Part shown: piece by piece, positions 1 to 11,500 of the stretch
How positions within the stretch are numbered: the stretch's first letter is position 1
Layout: each line of letters starts with the position of its first letter
Assembly: GCA_030544235.1 (NCBI GenBank)
Contig: CM060466.1
Span: forward strand, 19,693,575-19,757,574
DNA: 64,000 nucleotides
Origin: Lepturacanthus savala
Lineage: Eukaryota; Chordata; Actinopteri; Scombriformes; Trichiuridae
Reading direction: 5' to 3'
Translations under genes and position numbers: made by a program
Notes under the pieces: model-generated
The model's database searches: none
What the model saw: only the letters and a program-made list of their open reading frames with translations
Told to the model about the DNA's origin: nothing

Positions 1-25
1 TAAAAAAAATGTTTTCCAGTTCATC

Positions 26-490
26 TTAACCTGTTAAAATCCAAAACCCCTTGATATAATATCAATAGTAGGGATGCAACTAACGACTAATTAGATAATT
101 AATTTAGATTTGAGCCGTTTGACATCTTACAGAGTATATTCTTCATGCTCTGTAATGATCCTCTGTGTGATTTCTATAATTTTATGGAAACATATTTGAT
201 CCTATCTTATTTTTTTAACTTTGCATTGCAGATAAATTAGCTTATTTCAAGTTTTTTTTCCTTATTTGGGTCAGGATATTAGGTTTTGTTTGCAGTATTC
301 TAATTACATATTCTCTGTAACAGCAACACAAGTAGATTCTGACCCTTCTGCAGTCACCTCACATGTTAATTTCTTTTGCTACAAGTACATATACATAGCC
401 CTTGTTGTTGTAGAGATATCCCAAATTTATTATCATTTTGAGCAGGCAAACTGGAAAATAGGCCTGGGAGGTAAATGGCGTCCTGGCATT
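26..490 (+). repeat. Single arm of the TTAA-flanked fold-back element
   Basis: Begins TTAACCTGTTAAAATCC and matches, with gaps, the left arm of the 33041-34545 element along its length (shared landmarks: ctgtaatgatcctc, tttgggtcag, gttgtagagatatcc, aaactggaaaatagg). Only one arm is present. It occupies the EARS2 intron upstream of the first visible exon. Confidence 0.6.
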
Positions 491-668
491 TCTGCCATTT
501 TTACTCTATTTATTATTACACTTAATGTAAAAATAATAACTGTGATAAGTGATGTTTATTTTAATTGATACTCCCTGAATCAGCATGCTTATATATAGTT
601 TAGTCTTTGTTAAGTCTAATGTTCTAATATTGTAATATGTTCTAATATTGTATTCTTCTATGCTGCAG

Positions 669-1794
669 GTTTCCTGCACCTTGGAGGCCTGCGTACAGCT
701 CTCTACAACTACATCTTTGCTAAGAAGTATGGAGGCTCGTTCATCCTGCGCCTGGAGGACACTGATCAGAGCCGGCTGGTATCAGGAGCTGCAGAGTCCA
801 TAGAGGACATGCTGGAGTGGGCCGGTAGGACACGGTGGAGGATTCTGTGCACTGTTACTCTAAATAAGTGGTATCAAACATGCGGCCCAGGGGCCAGAAC
901 CAGCCCGCTAAAAGGTCGAATCCGGCCCATTGGAAGATGACTGTACAAAATGTGACAAAAAATGATCCAATTCCTATTTCTGCACAGAAATGTGACGTCA
1001 GTGAGAATCTTTCTGGGGTCAAGGGATAAAATATTTTTTTTGTTTTGTAAATGGTTTGTAAGGCAGGCAATAACTTCACCTGTTGCTTTAAAAACTAAAT
1101 GTTGTTCAGTGCTCTACAAAAAATTAAATCTTATCAGGGGAAAATATCTTGTTTTAAGAACAATTAGTCCAATATCGAGTCAAATTATCTTGAATTGGCA
1201 GATAATTCTTTACCAAAATATGAGATAAAAGTATAAAAAGAAAGAATTGGGAGGTTCCTTCCAATTCTTTATTACAAATGCAAAGTAAAATGACTAATGC
1301 AAAGTAAAGTGTAACAAATACAACATTAGGATAAAAGAAAACAAGACTAAATTGACCAAATTCAAGAAAATAATGATATGAATGATACAAGCAAAATTAA
1401 CAGCCAATGGAAATAAATTGAGATCAAAACTGTCCGACCCACTTGAGGTTGAATGTGGCACATGAACTAAATTTAGTTTGATTCCACTGCTCTTAATGAT
1501 CACTGAGAGTAATGAAGCTTCATGAAACCTAGAGGTAGTTTATCATGTTGTTATTTAGTCACCTTCAGAATCATTTTCCACCTCCAGGTGTACCTCCAGA
1601 TGAGAGTCCTCGTCGAGGTGGGCCAGTGGGTCCGTACCTGCAGTCCCAGAGGCTAGAACTCTACACTGAGACGGCCCTGCAGCTCGTTGAGAGCGGCCAC
1701 GCCTACCACTGTTTCTGCAGCTCACAGAGACTCGACCTGCTCAAAAAAGAGGCGTTAAGGACAGGACAGACCCCAAGGTGACTGGAATCCAAGA

Positions 1795-1842
<48 letters not shown>

Positions 1843-4800
1843 CAGTGCTGTTTCCCAAATTTACGTACTTCTGCACTTACACTTAATATTTTAAGTACAC
1901 AAGTGTGTTCACACCATGCAGTGTGACAAAATGTAGTGCACTGTGAGCACTGAAGACTAGAATTGGATTCCAGCATCATCAAGCCATGTGATGGCTTTCT
2001 TCAAGAGGTCATTCATCTTCTATACTGGCTTATTCCTCATTAGGGTCGCAGGGTCTGCTGGAGCCAAACCCAGCGCATTATTCCAGGTGAGAGGCATGGG
2101 GCACACATGCCATTCACTCACACATTCACAGCTATAGGCAATTTAGAGTCTCCAATTAACCTCAGCATGTTTTTGGACTGTGGTAGGAAGCTGCAAAACG
2201 TGGAGGAAACCCACGCAGACACGGGGAGAACATGCAAACTCCACACAGAAAGGTCCCAGACCAGGCAACAGCGCTAACCACTGCCCCACCTGGGCACCTC
2301 CGACTACAAATAAACATTTTCATATAATTAACTGAAAAAAGGCTCTGCTTTATCAATAAACACAAATAACTGAGACAATTAAATCACATAATGTGATCAC
2401 ACATTTATAGGTGTCACATGAAGTGAGGGAGGCATTTTAACTACATAACTACTGTAGGCCTATATAAAACTTTTTTGACACCTATACATACATTATATAA
2501 CATTGATAAACATCTGGTATAGGCAAACTCAAACATATTAGGTTTGTAAAATATAGGTGTCACATTGATGGAGCTGATACCTGCGTAAATGTTTCAAAAA
2601 ATCACTCATTGTAACAAAAGAAATGCAACAACTTGGCTGTCAAATTTCAGCATTCAGTTTTAAGTCAGCTTTAAGTCACCCTGTATCTGTCTCTCTCCAG
2701 GTACGACAACAGGTGTCGTCACCTCCGGCCTGAGCATGCCCAGGAGAAGTTAACCAAGGGAGCACAGAGTGTGATCAGGTTCCGTCTGGAAACAGGAGTC
2801 GAGCCTTTTCAGGACCTGGTCTTTGGGTGGAATCGTCACGAGGTGGCCCAGGTCGGATAGGATTGATTGTTTTTTATATATATATGTTGTGACTTCTCAG
2901 ATTTTCCTCACCCTGCCACATCTCTATTGTGTATAGTAGTAATATAGCAGCACAGGATCAGAGTCATGCTTGTGAGGATATTTTGTGTACAGAAATATTA
3001 ATTAAGCCAAAAAAGGGGTCTATTATGTGTTGTTTTGCTGCTAATAAATAGATCTATTGACAACTGTTTCCTTTATATCTTACCAGCAGAGCTAAATGCA
3101 AAGCTGTGGCTAAAAACATGAACCAATACAACACTGTCATTGTTTTCATACCTTCTGTCCTCTTTTCCAGGTGGAGGGGGACCCTGTGGTGATGAAGGCA
3201 GACGGTTTTCCCACCTATCACCTCGCTAACATAGTAGACGATCACCACATGAAGATCAGCCACGTTCTACGAGGCTCAGAGTGGCTCATCTCCACCTCCA
3301 AACACATCCTCATGTACCGCGCTCTCGGGTGGCAGCCGCCCACCTTCGGACACCTGCCGCTGCTGACCAACAAAGACGGCAGCAAACTGTCCAAGAGGCA
3401 GGGGGACTTATTCATCCAGAGCTTCCAGAGGGACGGCGTGCTGCCGGAGGCTCTGCTGGACATCACCACCAACTGCGGATCTGGATTCAACAGTGAGTGA
3501 TGGACACCTAATGAAAAAAAGTGGAAAAGTTAGAAGATGAAATAAGTTGCGTTTAGTTTAGTTACTCTAACTTGCATCTAGAAAATCAACATGCGTGTGT
3601 ACTTTTGTGAACAGCTTTGGAATTATTACAAAAACAGTTCCACACTTCTAAATGACTTGTGTTGCTCTGTAGCCAGTCGAATGGGACGGAAGATAGACGA
3701 GCTGATCTCTGAGTTTAATCCTTCAAAGATCACGACACACTCTGCTCTGTTAGACCTGGAGAAACTACCAGAATTCAACAAGTAAGTCAAAACTCCCAGT
3801 TTCTCTTTACCGCCATGTTTCTCTCTAGAATAGTACAATGACAGCTTTTTGCTGCTTTATTATGTTCTTACTAGAGTTACATTTCGAGAGACAATATGGG
3901 TTATAGGATGAACACTTACAAGGAAGCGGTAAAGACTCCGGCAGCGCTTGTAGTGTAAAGCAATGGTTCTCAAACTTTTTCACATCAAGGACCCTTAAAA
4001 TCATGAAAACTAGATCATGGACCCCATCTGATAAGATTTTGTTGCCTTAAGATGTTTTATAAAAGTGTCAGAAATCCAAGGCCAAAATTATGGAGGACTG
4101 ATCCTGCCATAATCAAGATTAAATAAATAATGACTCGGCACATAAATAAATCGGTAAATGTCCATATTTATTTAATTTTCCATTTATTGATTCGTAAAAT
4201 CTATTTGTGTATTATTTTTACATTTGTTTGAGTTTCCATTTCATTTATTAATGTATTAATTTTTAAATGAATTTATTTCTTTTTGTATTCACCCCATTCA
4301 TTTTTATCTCAGTATATGACAGAGTAATTACAATTTGAAATTGAATGAATCTTAATTAAATTATTATTAGGATTTTCCTTAAATTATGTTCTATATAAAT
4401 GGTGACACATTCTGTCATTGTGGAATTATAGTGAAAAAAAATATTCTCCTTTTTTATGGGGACCCCCTGGCACCTCTTCAATGACCCCTGGGCGTCCCCA
4501 AACCCTACTTTGTGTATCACTAGTATAAAGATCAAATTTTATTATGGACCATTGTGTTTTGGATTGTGTTCTCACTAGAGTTGTCATGCAAAAAACATTT
4601 TTAAAAAAGTCATTTTAAAAAGATGGACACATGCAGGGACATGGAGGAAAGGGACATGTTTTTTTTTGTTTTGTTTTTTACCTGAGGACAACTGAATAGA
4701 CATGATGCATTGATGTTAGGGTTAGGGCTCTTTTGTAAACTATACATTTTTTAAAAAACTTACATTTACCTTTTTTATATAATGTCTTTCCTTCTTCCAC

Positions 4801-7132
4801 CCATCCATCAATGGACAGGTAGCACAGCTGCAGTCAAGTCTTGGAGAAGAGGTCAAATCTGTAAACCTCATGTTATGTTGAGGTATGAATATAATACTTA
4901 ATAACTCCTTTATCCCTCTCTCTGTGTATCAGAATCCACCTGATGCAGCGAATTGACGATGAAGATCAGTGTCGTTTGCTGATAAACGATCTGCAGGGAC
5001 AGATCCAGCAGGCCTATGCAGCAGAGATCCAGGATCAGGACGTCCTACATGAGGACTATATCAGACGGGTTCTGCAGCTCCGCAAGGTATCAGAAACAGT
5101 AACAGCATGCAGGTTAGAGATGTGTGTTCAGACCATTTAAACCAGCTAAACAAACATGTTTATTAAACATAACGTAACAAGATGTCTGTAGTTCTAATAC
5201 CTACTGCACAGGCTTAGCTGTCTAGATAGTGATGATTCATAAATGAGGAACCCTCCACATAAGAGAGGCTGTGATATATGACTGGGCGGTTACTGTTACA
5301 GAACTGTTACTTTACTGTCAATTTTTTGTCATACTGCCTGGCTCTACTGTGATGCACATTTTTGCAGTCAGAGGGAATCTTTTAATTTTTTTGTATGAAT
5401 CCTGTGAACTTCCTGCCTTTTTTCACACCTTTTGTTTTGTTTTTTTTAAATGTAAAAAATCTGTTGATGTGAAAGTTTTGAGAGGAAATATAAGATGGAT
5501 CATAGATATCATGGTGTGATAGATGTTCTCAGACGCTTGTTGTTTAGTTGATTTAAACCAAATCCTGCTCTTATTTCTTCAAATCTTCTTTCTTTCCAGT
5601 CATACTGAACCTGTTCTCTTCCCCCTCCTGCAGGGTCACATATCCTCCCTGGTGGAGCTTGTGAGTCCTACTTACTCATACCTGTGGGTGCGTCCTTCCG
5701 TCTCCAGCCAGCAGGTGGCAGCAATCACAGCAGAATCACAACATTTTGCCTCTTTAGTGCTCAAGTATGTAGTTGTAATAACTTTCCATTCTCAGGGTTT
5801 CACTTCATCACCTTCCAGCTGCACAAATTCAGCCTGATGATGAAAATGTCTCGTCTGTGTGTTGACAGGTTGATAGAAGAGCGAGGCGAGGAGCTGGCCG
5901 TGGATGGACTCAACGAGGATCTGAAGACACTGGCCAAGCAGACTAAAGCCACCAAGTACAGGGAGCTGATGAAGCTGTCACGCCTGGTTCTCAGTGGTCT
6001 GCAGGTAAACTGAGACACTATTATGCATTTTACTGATCTGTAAGTCTACATGGTTTCCTGCAGGAAGTGGGTGTTTGCAGAAGTGGTTAAATCTTGAACA
6101 TTTAACAAACTTTAACCAGACTTTCACCAACAGCTCTGTCAGTGGTGTTTTACATTACACAACCCAAGCTGAATGAAATTTACTGATTAAAGTGATTTGT
6201 GAGCCAGATCACCAACATTTGGTATAGTGACTCTTTATCAAACCATATTTTTTTTCTTTTTCCTACAAAGGTAGTGGAGACTTAGAGACATTAAAATGAC
6301 CATTTATCTTTTAAGGGTTTAAGATCATTGGAGGACTGAAACTGCCATAATCAAAAGTAAATATATAAATGACTCCATACATAAATGAATATGCTAGTAA
6401 ATGCCCATAATTATTTAATTTTACATTTAATTCACTCATTAACTAAAAGTTTCAATTTTATATACTAATGTATTAATATTTAATTGCATTTATATATGTA
6501 TTCATTCCTCCCATTAATTTTCACGTATATAAAATGGGGGCCCCTGGCATTCCCTCAATGACCCCTTATTACAGGCAACCTACATTTGCAAGAGTCCACA
6601 CAAATTAGCAGAGATTTAGTAGTTATGTGCCCCCCTACACAATAATGTATAAAATTATCAAACTGAAAGAATGCATGTTGTTCATCACACCCTTCCAGGA
6701 CTAGACCCATTGATTCTCCAAACCAGAAGTGCTTATGACCCAAAGTTTCTCCCGTCTGTAATAATCATAAAGAAAGACTCCGATCCTTGCCGGTCTGTTG
6801 GAATCACATCCATTTCTTCTTTTTTATTTCTGTACATGACGTTACGAAGCTAAACCGTAAAATAGCATGTTAAAATAGCCCATGGATTTTGTTTTATGAT
6901 GACTAAGGGCTCAGGAATCCCACAGTGACCAGATTAACCCTGCACATATTCAAGGCAGGAAGATGAGAAGAGGAAGTTGATTTTGATGATTTTTGTAGCA
7001 CTTCATTGTTTTATCCTGTTCCCCTCTGACCTGCAGCAAGGGCCCAGTGTAGCTGAGATGATGGTAGCTCTGGGACCTGCAGAGACCAGCCATCGATTCC
7101 AGAAACTTCTGCTGCTTTCAGGGGGTAGTTAA
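669..7132 (+). CDS. ears2: Mitochondrial glutamyl-tRNA synthetase, 5'-truncated by window edge
   Basis: Class I aminoacyl-tRNA synthetase that charges mitochondrial tRNA-Glu (and in mammals also tRNA-Gln). Nine exons were joined by GT-AG signals and phase: 669-824, 1588-1777, 2701-2851, 3171-3492, 3673-3781, 4933-5086, 5634-5764, 5869-6004, 7037-7132 (stop TAA). They encode about 480 residues against 523 in human. Exon 669-824 carries the HIGH-type signature (FLHLGGLRTALYN) followed by FILRLEDTDQSR. Exon 3171-3492 carries VEGDPVVMKADGFPTYHLA, the DDHHMKISHVLRGSEW block and the KMSKS-type loop DGSKLSKRQG. Exons 4933-6004 encode the helical anticodon-binding part. The first visible exon opens in phase 1, so the exon with the start codon and mitochondrial targeting peptide (roughly 45 residues in human) lies left of the window. 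No frameshift or internal stop is seen. GGA2 follows in the same orientation, as these two genes are neighbours in human. Identification is secure. Confidence 0.95.
867..1488. mobile_element. Non-autonomous hAT-like element
   Basis: Ends are inverted copies (AGTGGTATCAAAC at the left, its complement-like AGTGGAATCAAAC read from the right). The inner ends contain the GGCCC / TTCATGTGCCACATTC motifs common in fish hAT MITEs. Lies in an EARS2 intron. No transposase remains. Confidence 0.5.
1793..1841. repeat. (CA)n microsatellite
   Basis: Uninterrupted CA dinucleotides just after the donor of EARS2 exon 1588-1777. Confidence 0.95.
2009..2301 (-). mobile_element. tRNA-headed SINE, diverged copy
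   Basis: Reverse-strand copy of the SINE at 43690-44056. The tail (gaggaataagccagtatag, reverse strand) and middle (gtgtctgcgtgggttt-like) are recognisable; the head is degraded and lacks the middle of the B-box region. Confidence 0.7.
3961..4520. mobile_element. hAT-like MITE, copy A
   Basis: Left end AATGGTTCTCAAACTTTTT and right end ACTTTGTGTATCACTAG are typical of fish hAT derivatives. The internal part (gaggactgatcctgccataatc and the aaataaat-rich core, then ggaccccctggca) is shared with 6283-6575. Lies in an EARS2 intron. Confidence 0.5.
6283..6575. mobile_element. hAT-like MITE, copy B (ends missing)
   Basis: Shares ggaggactgaaactgccataatc, the aaataaat-rich core and ggggcccctggcattccctc with the 3961-4520 element, in the same orientation, in a neighbouring EARS2 intron. 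Terminal repeats are not visible. Confidence 0.5.
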
Positions 7133-8340
7133 CAACTGGAGGCATGTCGCTGTGCCACTTCACCTCTGATGGAAACGCCGGAACACGAGCTGCTGATAAG
7201 GATGTGACCTGTATGTTTAACTTCTGACAACATGCAGTGATTCTGACTAAACGGGGACACGACCACAAAGAACTTTATTCTACGGATATGAGTTGAATGA
7301 TACTTGAACTATTAAATATTTTATACAATACAGTAACTATTATTTTGTTTAATTCAGTGCCTCTTTAGACCAGTTGACGCCTCACAACCAAGGATGGGAA
7401 GTACCTTGGTATTTTTATGCAAATGTTTTACTTGAGAAAATAAGTTAACGAACTCCAGCGTGCAGATGTTTCCCAAAAAGTTTCCCAAGTAAACATGAAA
7501 AAGAAAGTCAGTCATGCAAAAAGAGACAAATATCATTCCACTCAATGATTTTGAGAAAAGGATCAGTCATGAAATAATATGATTTTCTCATTAACTCGCA
7601 TGTTCAGTTATACACAGTTACTGCCAAGTTGTCCCACTGTTAAATAATATAATATCTAAAACTTCACATACCATAGTTATATGTATATTCACCATCATAT
7701 GTTCTAATCTGTACACTATCTACAGCAAACACAAATAATGCAGTGAAAAGTTTACTCTGCAATGTCCTTAAGGAGAATTATAAATAGTAGAAGCAATAAA
7801 ATAGGGACATAGAAGCATTTAAAATAAAATGTACTTAATTACACAGTGGTAAAGGAAGTACTTCGCTCTTTTACTTAAATATAAGTTACAAAATGCGTTA
7901 CAAAAATGAAAAATGCAGCATCACAGTAAAAGTCCACCTTTCAAAATAATAGTACAGAAGTAGTAAAATGTACTTAAAAGGTTTTATATCATATAAAGTG
8001 AGGTTTTTTTTTGCATTTTGAGTGTGATGTCTGTTATATAAATACTATAACGGTAATTAATAATAATAATCCCATGTTTAAAAGCTCCATCCACAGAAAA
8101 AAACGATCAGGATGTCTGAAGTTGTGATGTCACAACTATACAGCCCACCCCATTCACTCTTCAACTATTTAAAGTAATCAGAGGAAAGGTTCATTATTAA
8201 TAATGAGACAAACACTAAACAACAATTTATTTGTTGTGCTTAAATGCTCTTTGTGGACAAAGGCATGGAATCTCATAAGGGTTAAAGTACAGCAACAGGC
8301 AGCAGAAGCTGCTGTTTGGGATAAACAGACTTTGGTTTCC
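7133..8340. other. EARS2-GGA2 intergenic stretch
   Basis: Holds the short EARS2 3' UTR and about 1 kb of AT-rich DNA. I see no open coding block with splice signals and no clearly recognisable mobile element in it. Confidence 0.5.
7311..7316 (+). terminator. Candidate EARS2 polyadenylation signal (ATTAAA)
   Basis: The common variant hexamer ATTAAA lies about 180 bp after the EARS2 stop codon, in AT-rich DNA. No better hexamer precedes it. Cleavage position is inferred only. Confidence 0.4.
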
Positions 8341-8549
8341 AGTGTCTCCTATTTATTCTGCCTCAGCAGGGAGGGGGCGGGGGAGGTGCGCGTGGAGGGA
8401 GGGGAGGTGAGCGAGGAGGAGGGCGTGTCCCATAAATTGGTTAGTGTGTCAGGAGTGTGACCAGAGTCACATGTCGCCGCCGCAGCAGTTTGACAACTCC
8501 GCTTACCCCAGAGAGTCTTCACTGATAAACACCCCCGGAGACGGCGGCA
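8341..8549 (+). promoter_or_regulatory. GGA2 CpG-rich promoter and 5' UTR
   Basis: GC content rises sharply here compared with flanking AT-rich DNA. A GC box (GGGGGCGGGGG, about 8374-8384, Sp1/KLF type) lies about 170 bp upstream of the GGA2 ATG, and CpG dinucleotides continue into exon 1 and the start of intron 1. No TATA box is obvious, which fits a housekeeping promoter. The transcription start is not determined. Confidence 0.5.
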
Positions 8550-11500
8550 ATGGCGACCGGTGACAGCCACGAAACCTACGAGTCATGGCTCAGTGAGTAC
8601 GACGTTTGTTCCCCCGTTTGTTCGTTTTTTTTTTTTCAGCCGTTTGATGTCCAGAAACAACGTCAGCGCTACCGTTAACGTAACGTCTCTGCACCAACCG
8701 CCTGTGATATCAGCGCCGTCTCAGCGGCCGTCAGCTGACCGTCTACTGTCTGTTTAATACGGTTCAGCGGTGAAATAGTCAATATGTTGACCTGTTAATG
8801 TTTCGGCTTTTGTAAATTAAAGTTTTCGTTTAGCGCAGAAAGTAACAGGAAGTTGGCTCTCTCGTGCGCGCGTGACTGACGTCCCTGTGTTGTGTCTGCG
8901 CGCGCACGGAGGAACATTTAAATTTCATCAGATGGAGTTTTTGCATATAACGTTATAACGACCAAAAGTAATTAAATACATTTACTCAAGTACTGTACTT
9001 TACTTTATTAGTGTAGGACAGGGGAGTCAAACTCAGTTTTTTAAAATATAATTTTAAAATATGCTGATGCAGAAATGTCATATTATTGTTAGAGTCCAAT
9101 TATTACAAATGCTGCAGCAACACATTGAAAATAATCACAGATGACACAGAGTACAAGAATATGCTGATAACCACTATTAACTATTTTATTTATTTAATGC
9201 ATTTTCAAAGATTGGAATCTATGCTTTTGAGTTGCTGCGCTGAATATTAAAGAATACAAAGTACAAGAAAGTAATGACAGATGTATGTTAACAAAGTAAA
9301 ATAAGGAAAACAACCTTCATGGCCAATTAAAAATAGTTAGAATTAACAAAGTCGTACAAAGACAACGTGGACAGCATGTCTGTGAAGTTCAAACATTTAT
9401 TTGCTTTCCCAATAAATCACACAAGTCTGTGCAAGCTCTTGAGGAGCCACAGAAAACGAGGTGCCGGGCCAGATTCAGCCCCCGGGCCTTGGGTTTGACA
9501 CATGTGGTGTAGGAGTATTTATATTTATGCTCCATTATACTTTACTACAGTTCAGAGGCAAATACCGCAATTTCTGCTCCAGTACAGCTTGCGTTAGTTT
9601 TCGTACGCAGATTTGACACAATGAATAAACTATAAAAGTGATTAAAGTACAACACAGAGTTAAAGATTAAACAAGTGGATTCAACTTTTTAGTCTTTTGA
9701 CATTCTACAAACAGCAGAATATTGTCAGGTCACATTTCAGATTAACAGCTTCGCCAAATACTAATCTTTCCCTTGAAATTTCTCATTTCATTTCAATAAA
9801 TCTTCACTGTTCCATATTTTCACAAAAACAGATTAACACTAAAGAACAGCAATTTAAAACAGGTTTGTGAATAAGATCTTTGTTTTTTTTTTGTTTTTTT
9901 CCTCTTTCATTAATCAGCTCATGACCCCTGAGATCTATCTGGTGACCCTTTGGAGGGGTCCGACCCCCCAGGTTGGGAACCACTGAACTACAGTAACGGC
10001 AACATGCTGTTTACACACTGATGCTTCATATTAATTAACTTTTTTCATTACTCTACTTTTATTTCAGTAAAGGATCTTACTGTTCCACCACTGATTAATT
10101 ACTTAGAGAAAAGCAGCAATACAGTGATGAGTAGTATACTATTATCGTTGGTCATAATACTATACTATTGGTAGTAGAGGATTTATATTTAAAATGACAA
10201 AAAATAAACAATTAGAAGCAGTAGAATGTACTTTTAAAAAGTCAAATAGTTGTTTAAGTCATTAAAATCAAACATTTTATAGATGAAACAATTTGACCTG
10301 ACATTACTCCCCATCCTTCATATACTGAAACATAAAGCTGGAGATCTGTTCTACTTTCACTTGCTCATTAAATTGTATAATTTTGTTAATATTTTTGCAC
10401 ATTTACATTTGCTTGAACTGGTTTGTCACAAAACACCCTGGTCTGTGTTTAAGCTGCTTCTCTGGTCTAATTGTTTCAGATCAGGCCACAGACCCAAACA
10501 ACCAGGAGGACCGATGGGACTGCATCCAGGGATTCTACCAGCTCGTCAACCAGGAGACTGACGGGTGAGCGGAACCCCGTCTGCACTGCCTACATTTTAG
10601 TAGGGCTGCAATTAATGTCTCCAGAAAATCAATTAATGGTTTTATCAATAGAGTGGTGGATAATATTAAAAAATGGCCATTTTTTTCTGACAATCTCAGT
10701 AGAAATGTTACAAAAACAAAATTTATTGAGTTTAATAAACAAAGTGTGAAGTAGTCACATTTAACAGTGAAAATTTGGCATTTTTGCTGATGTCAATGAA
10801 TGAAATGATTTGTCGATTATCGATTTTATTTTTTTAATCAACTTGTTGTTTTAAGCACCACGTTTTAGTGAAAATCATGCATCTGCTTCTGACCTTCAGG
10901 CGTTGAGTATGATTTAAAGTATTTGGAGGAGGCAGTTTGTTTCTGGAAATTTCTTAAACACTTTTTGCCGTTTGAGAGCGTTGCTTCACATCCATGTTGT
11001 GATATGTCAGTTACAGCATCGTGCAAGACTGAGGAGGAACTCTACGAAACCTTTTCCCCTTTTGACCCTTTTCCTCTTGTTGTATTAATGTATAAAAACG
11101 GTAAATCTAATGTCATGTTGAATTTTTGTCACTCAGAAAGCAGCACTAATCACTATCATGTGCTTTCCTGAAGTGCGCAGCCAGGACGGGACAAATATGG
11201 GGGGAAATAAGTCAGAGCGATGATAAAAAAACACTTTTTTCCGGGTCATATTTACCAGGTTTTAATTCATTTCTATTAGAATTACTCAAGCATGCTTATA
11301 TGCAGAAGCTTTTTAGCCTTTTAATCTAATTTTGTGTGATTCAGTCCACAGATAGCACGAAGACGAAGGGGGTGTTGGGTGTGGAGGCAGGAGGAAGAGG
11401 CTCTACAAGCTCTCAATGTGAGTAATCCGACTGCCTCTTCTCCACGTACATCTAATACACAGATATATTTTTATCTGTGAAGTTACCAGGCAACCACAAG

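Noticed and set aside
266..568. 100-codon open frame near the left end
   Set aside because: Lies in the fold-back repeat arm, is not conserved between copies and ends randomly.
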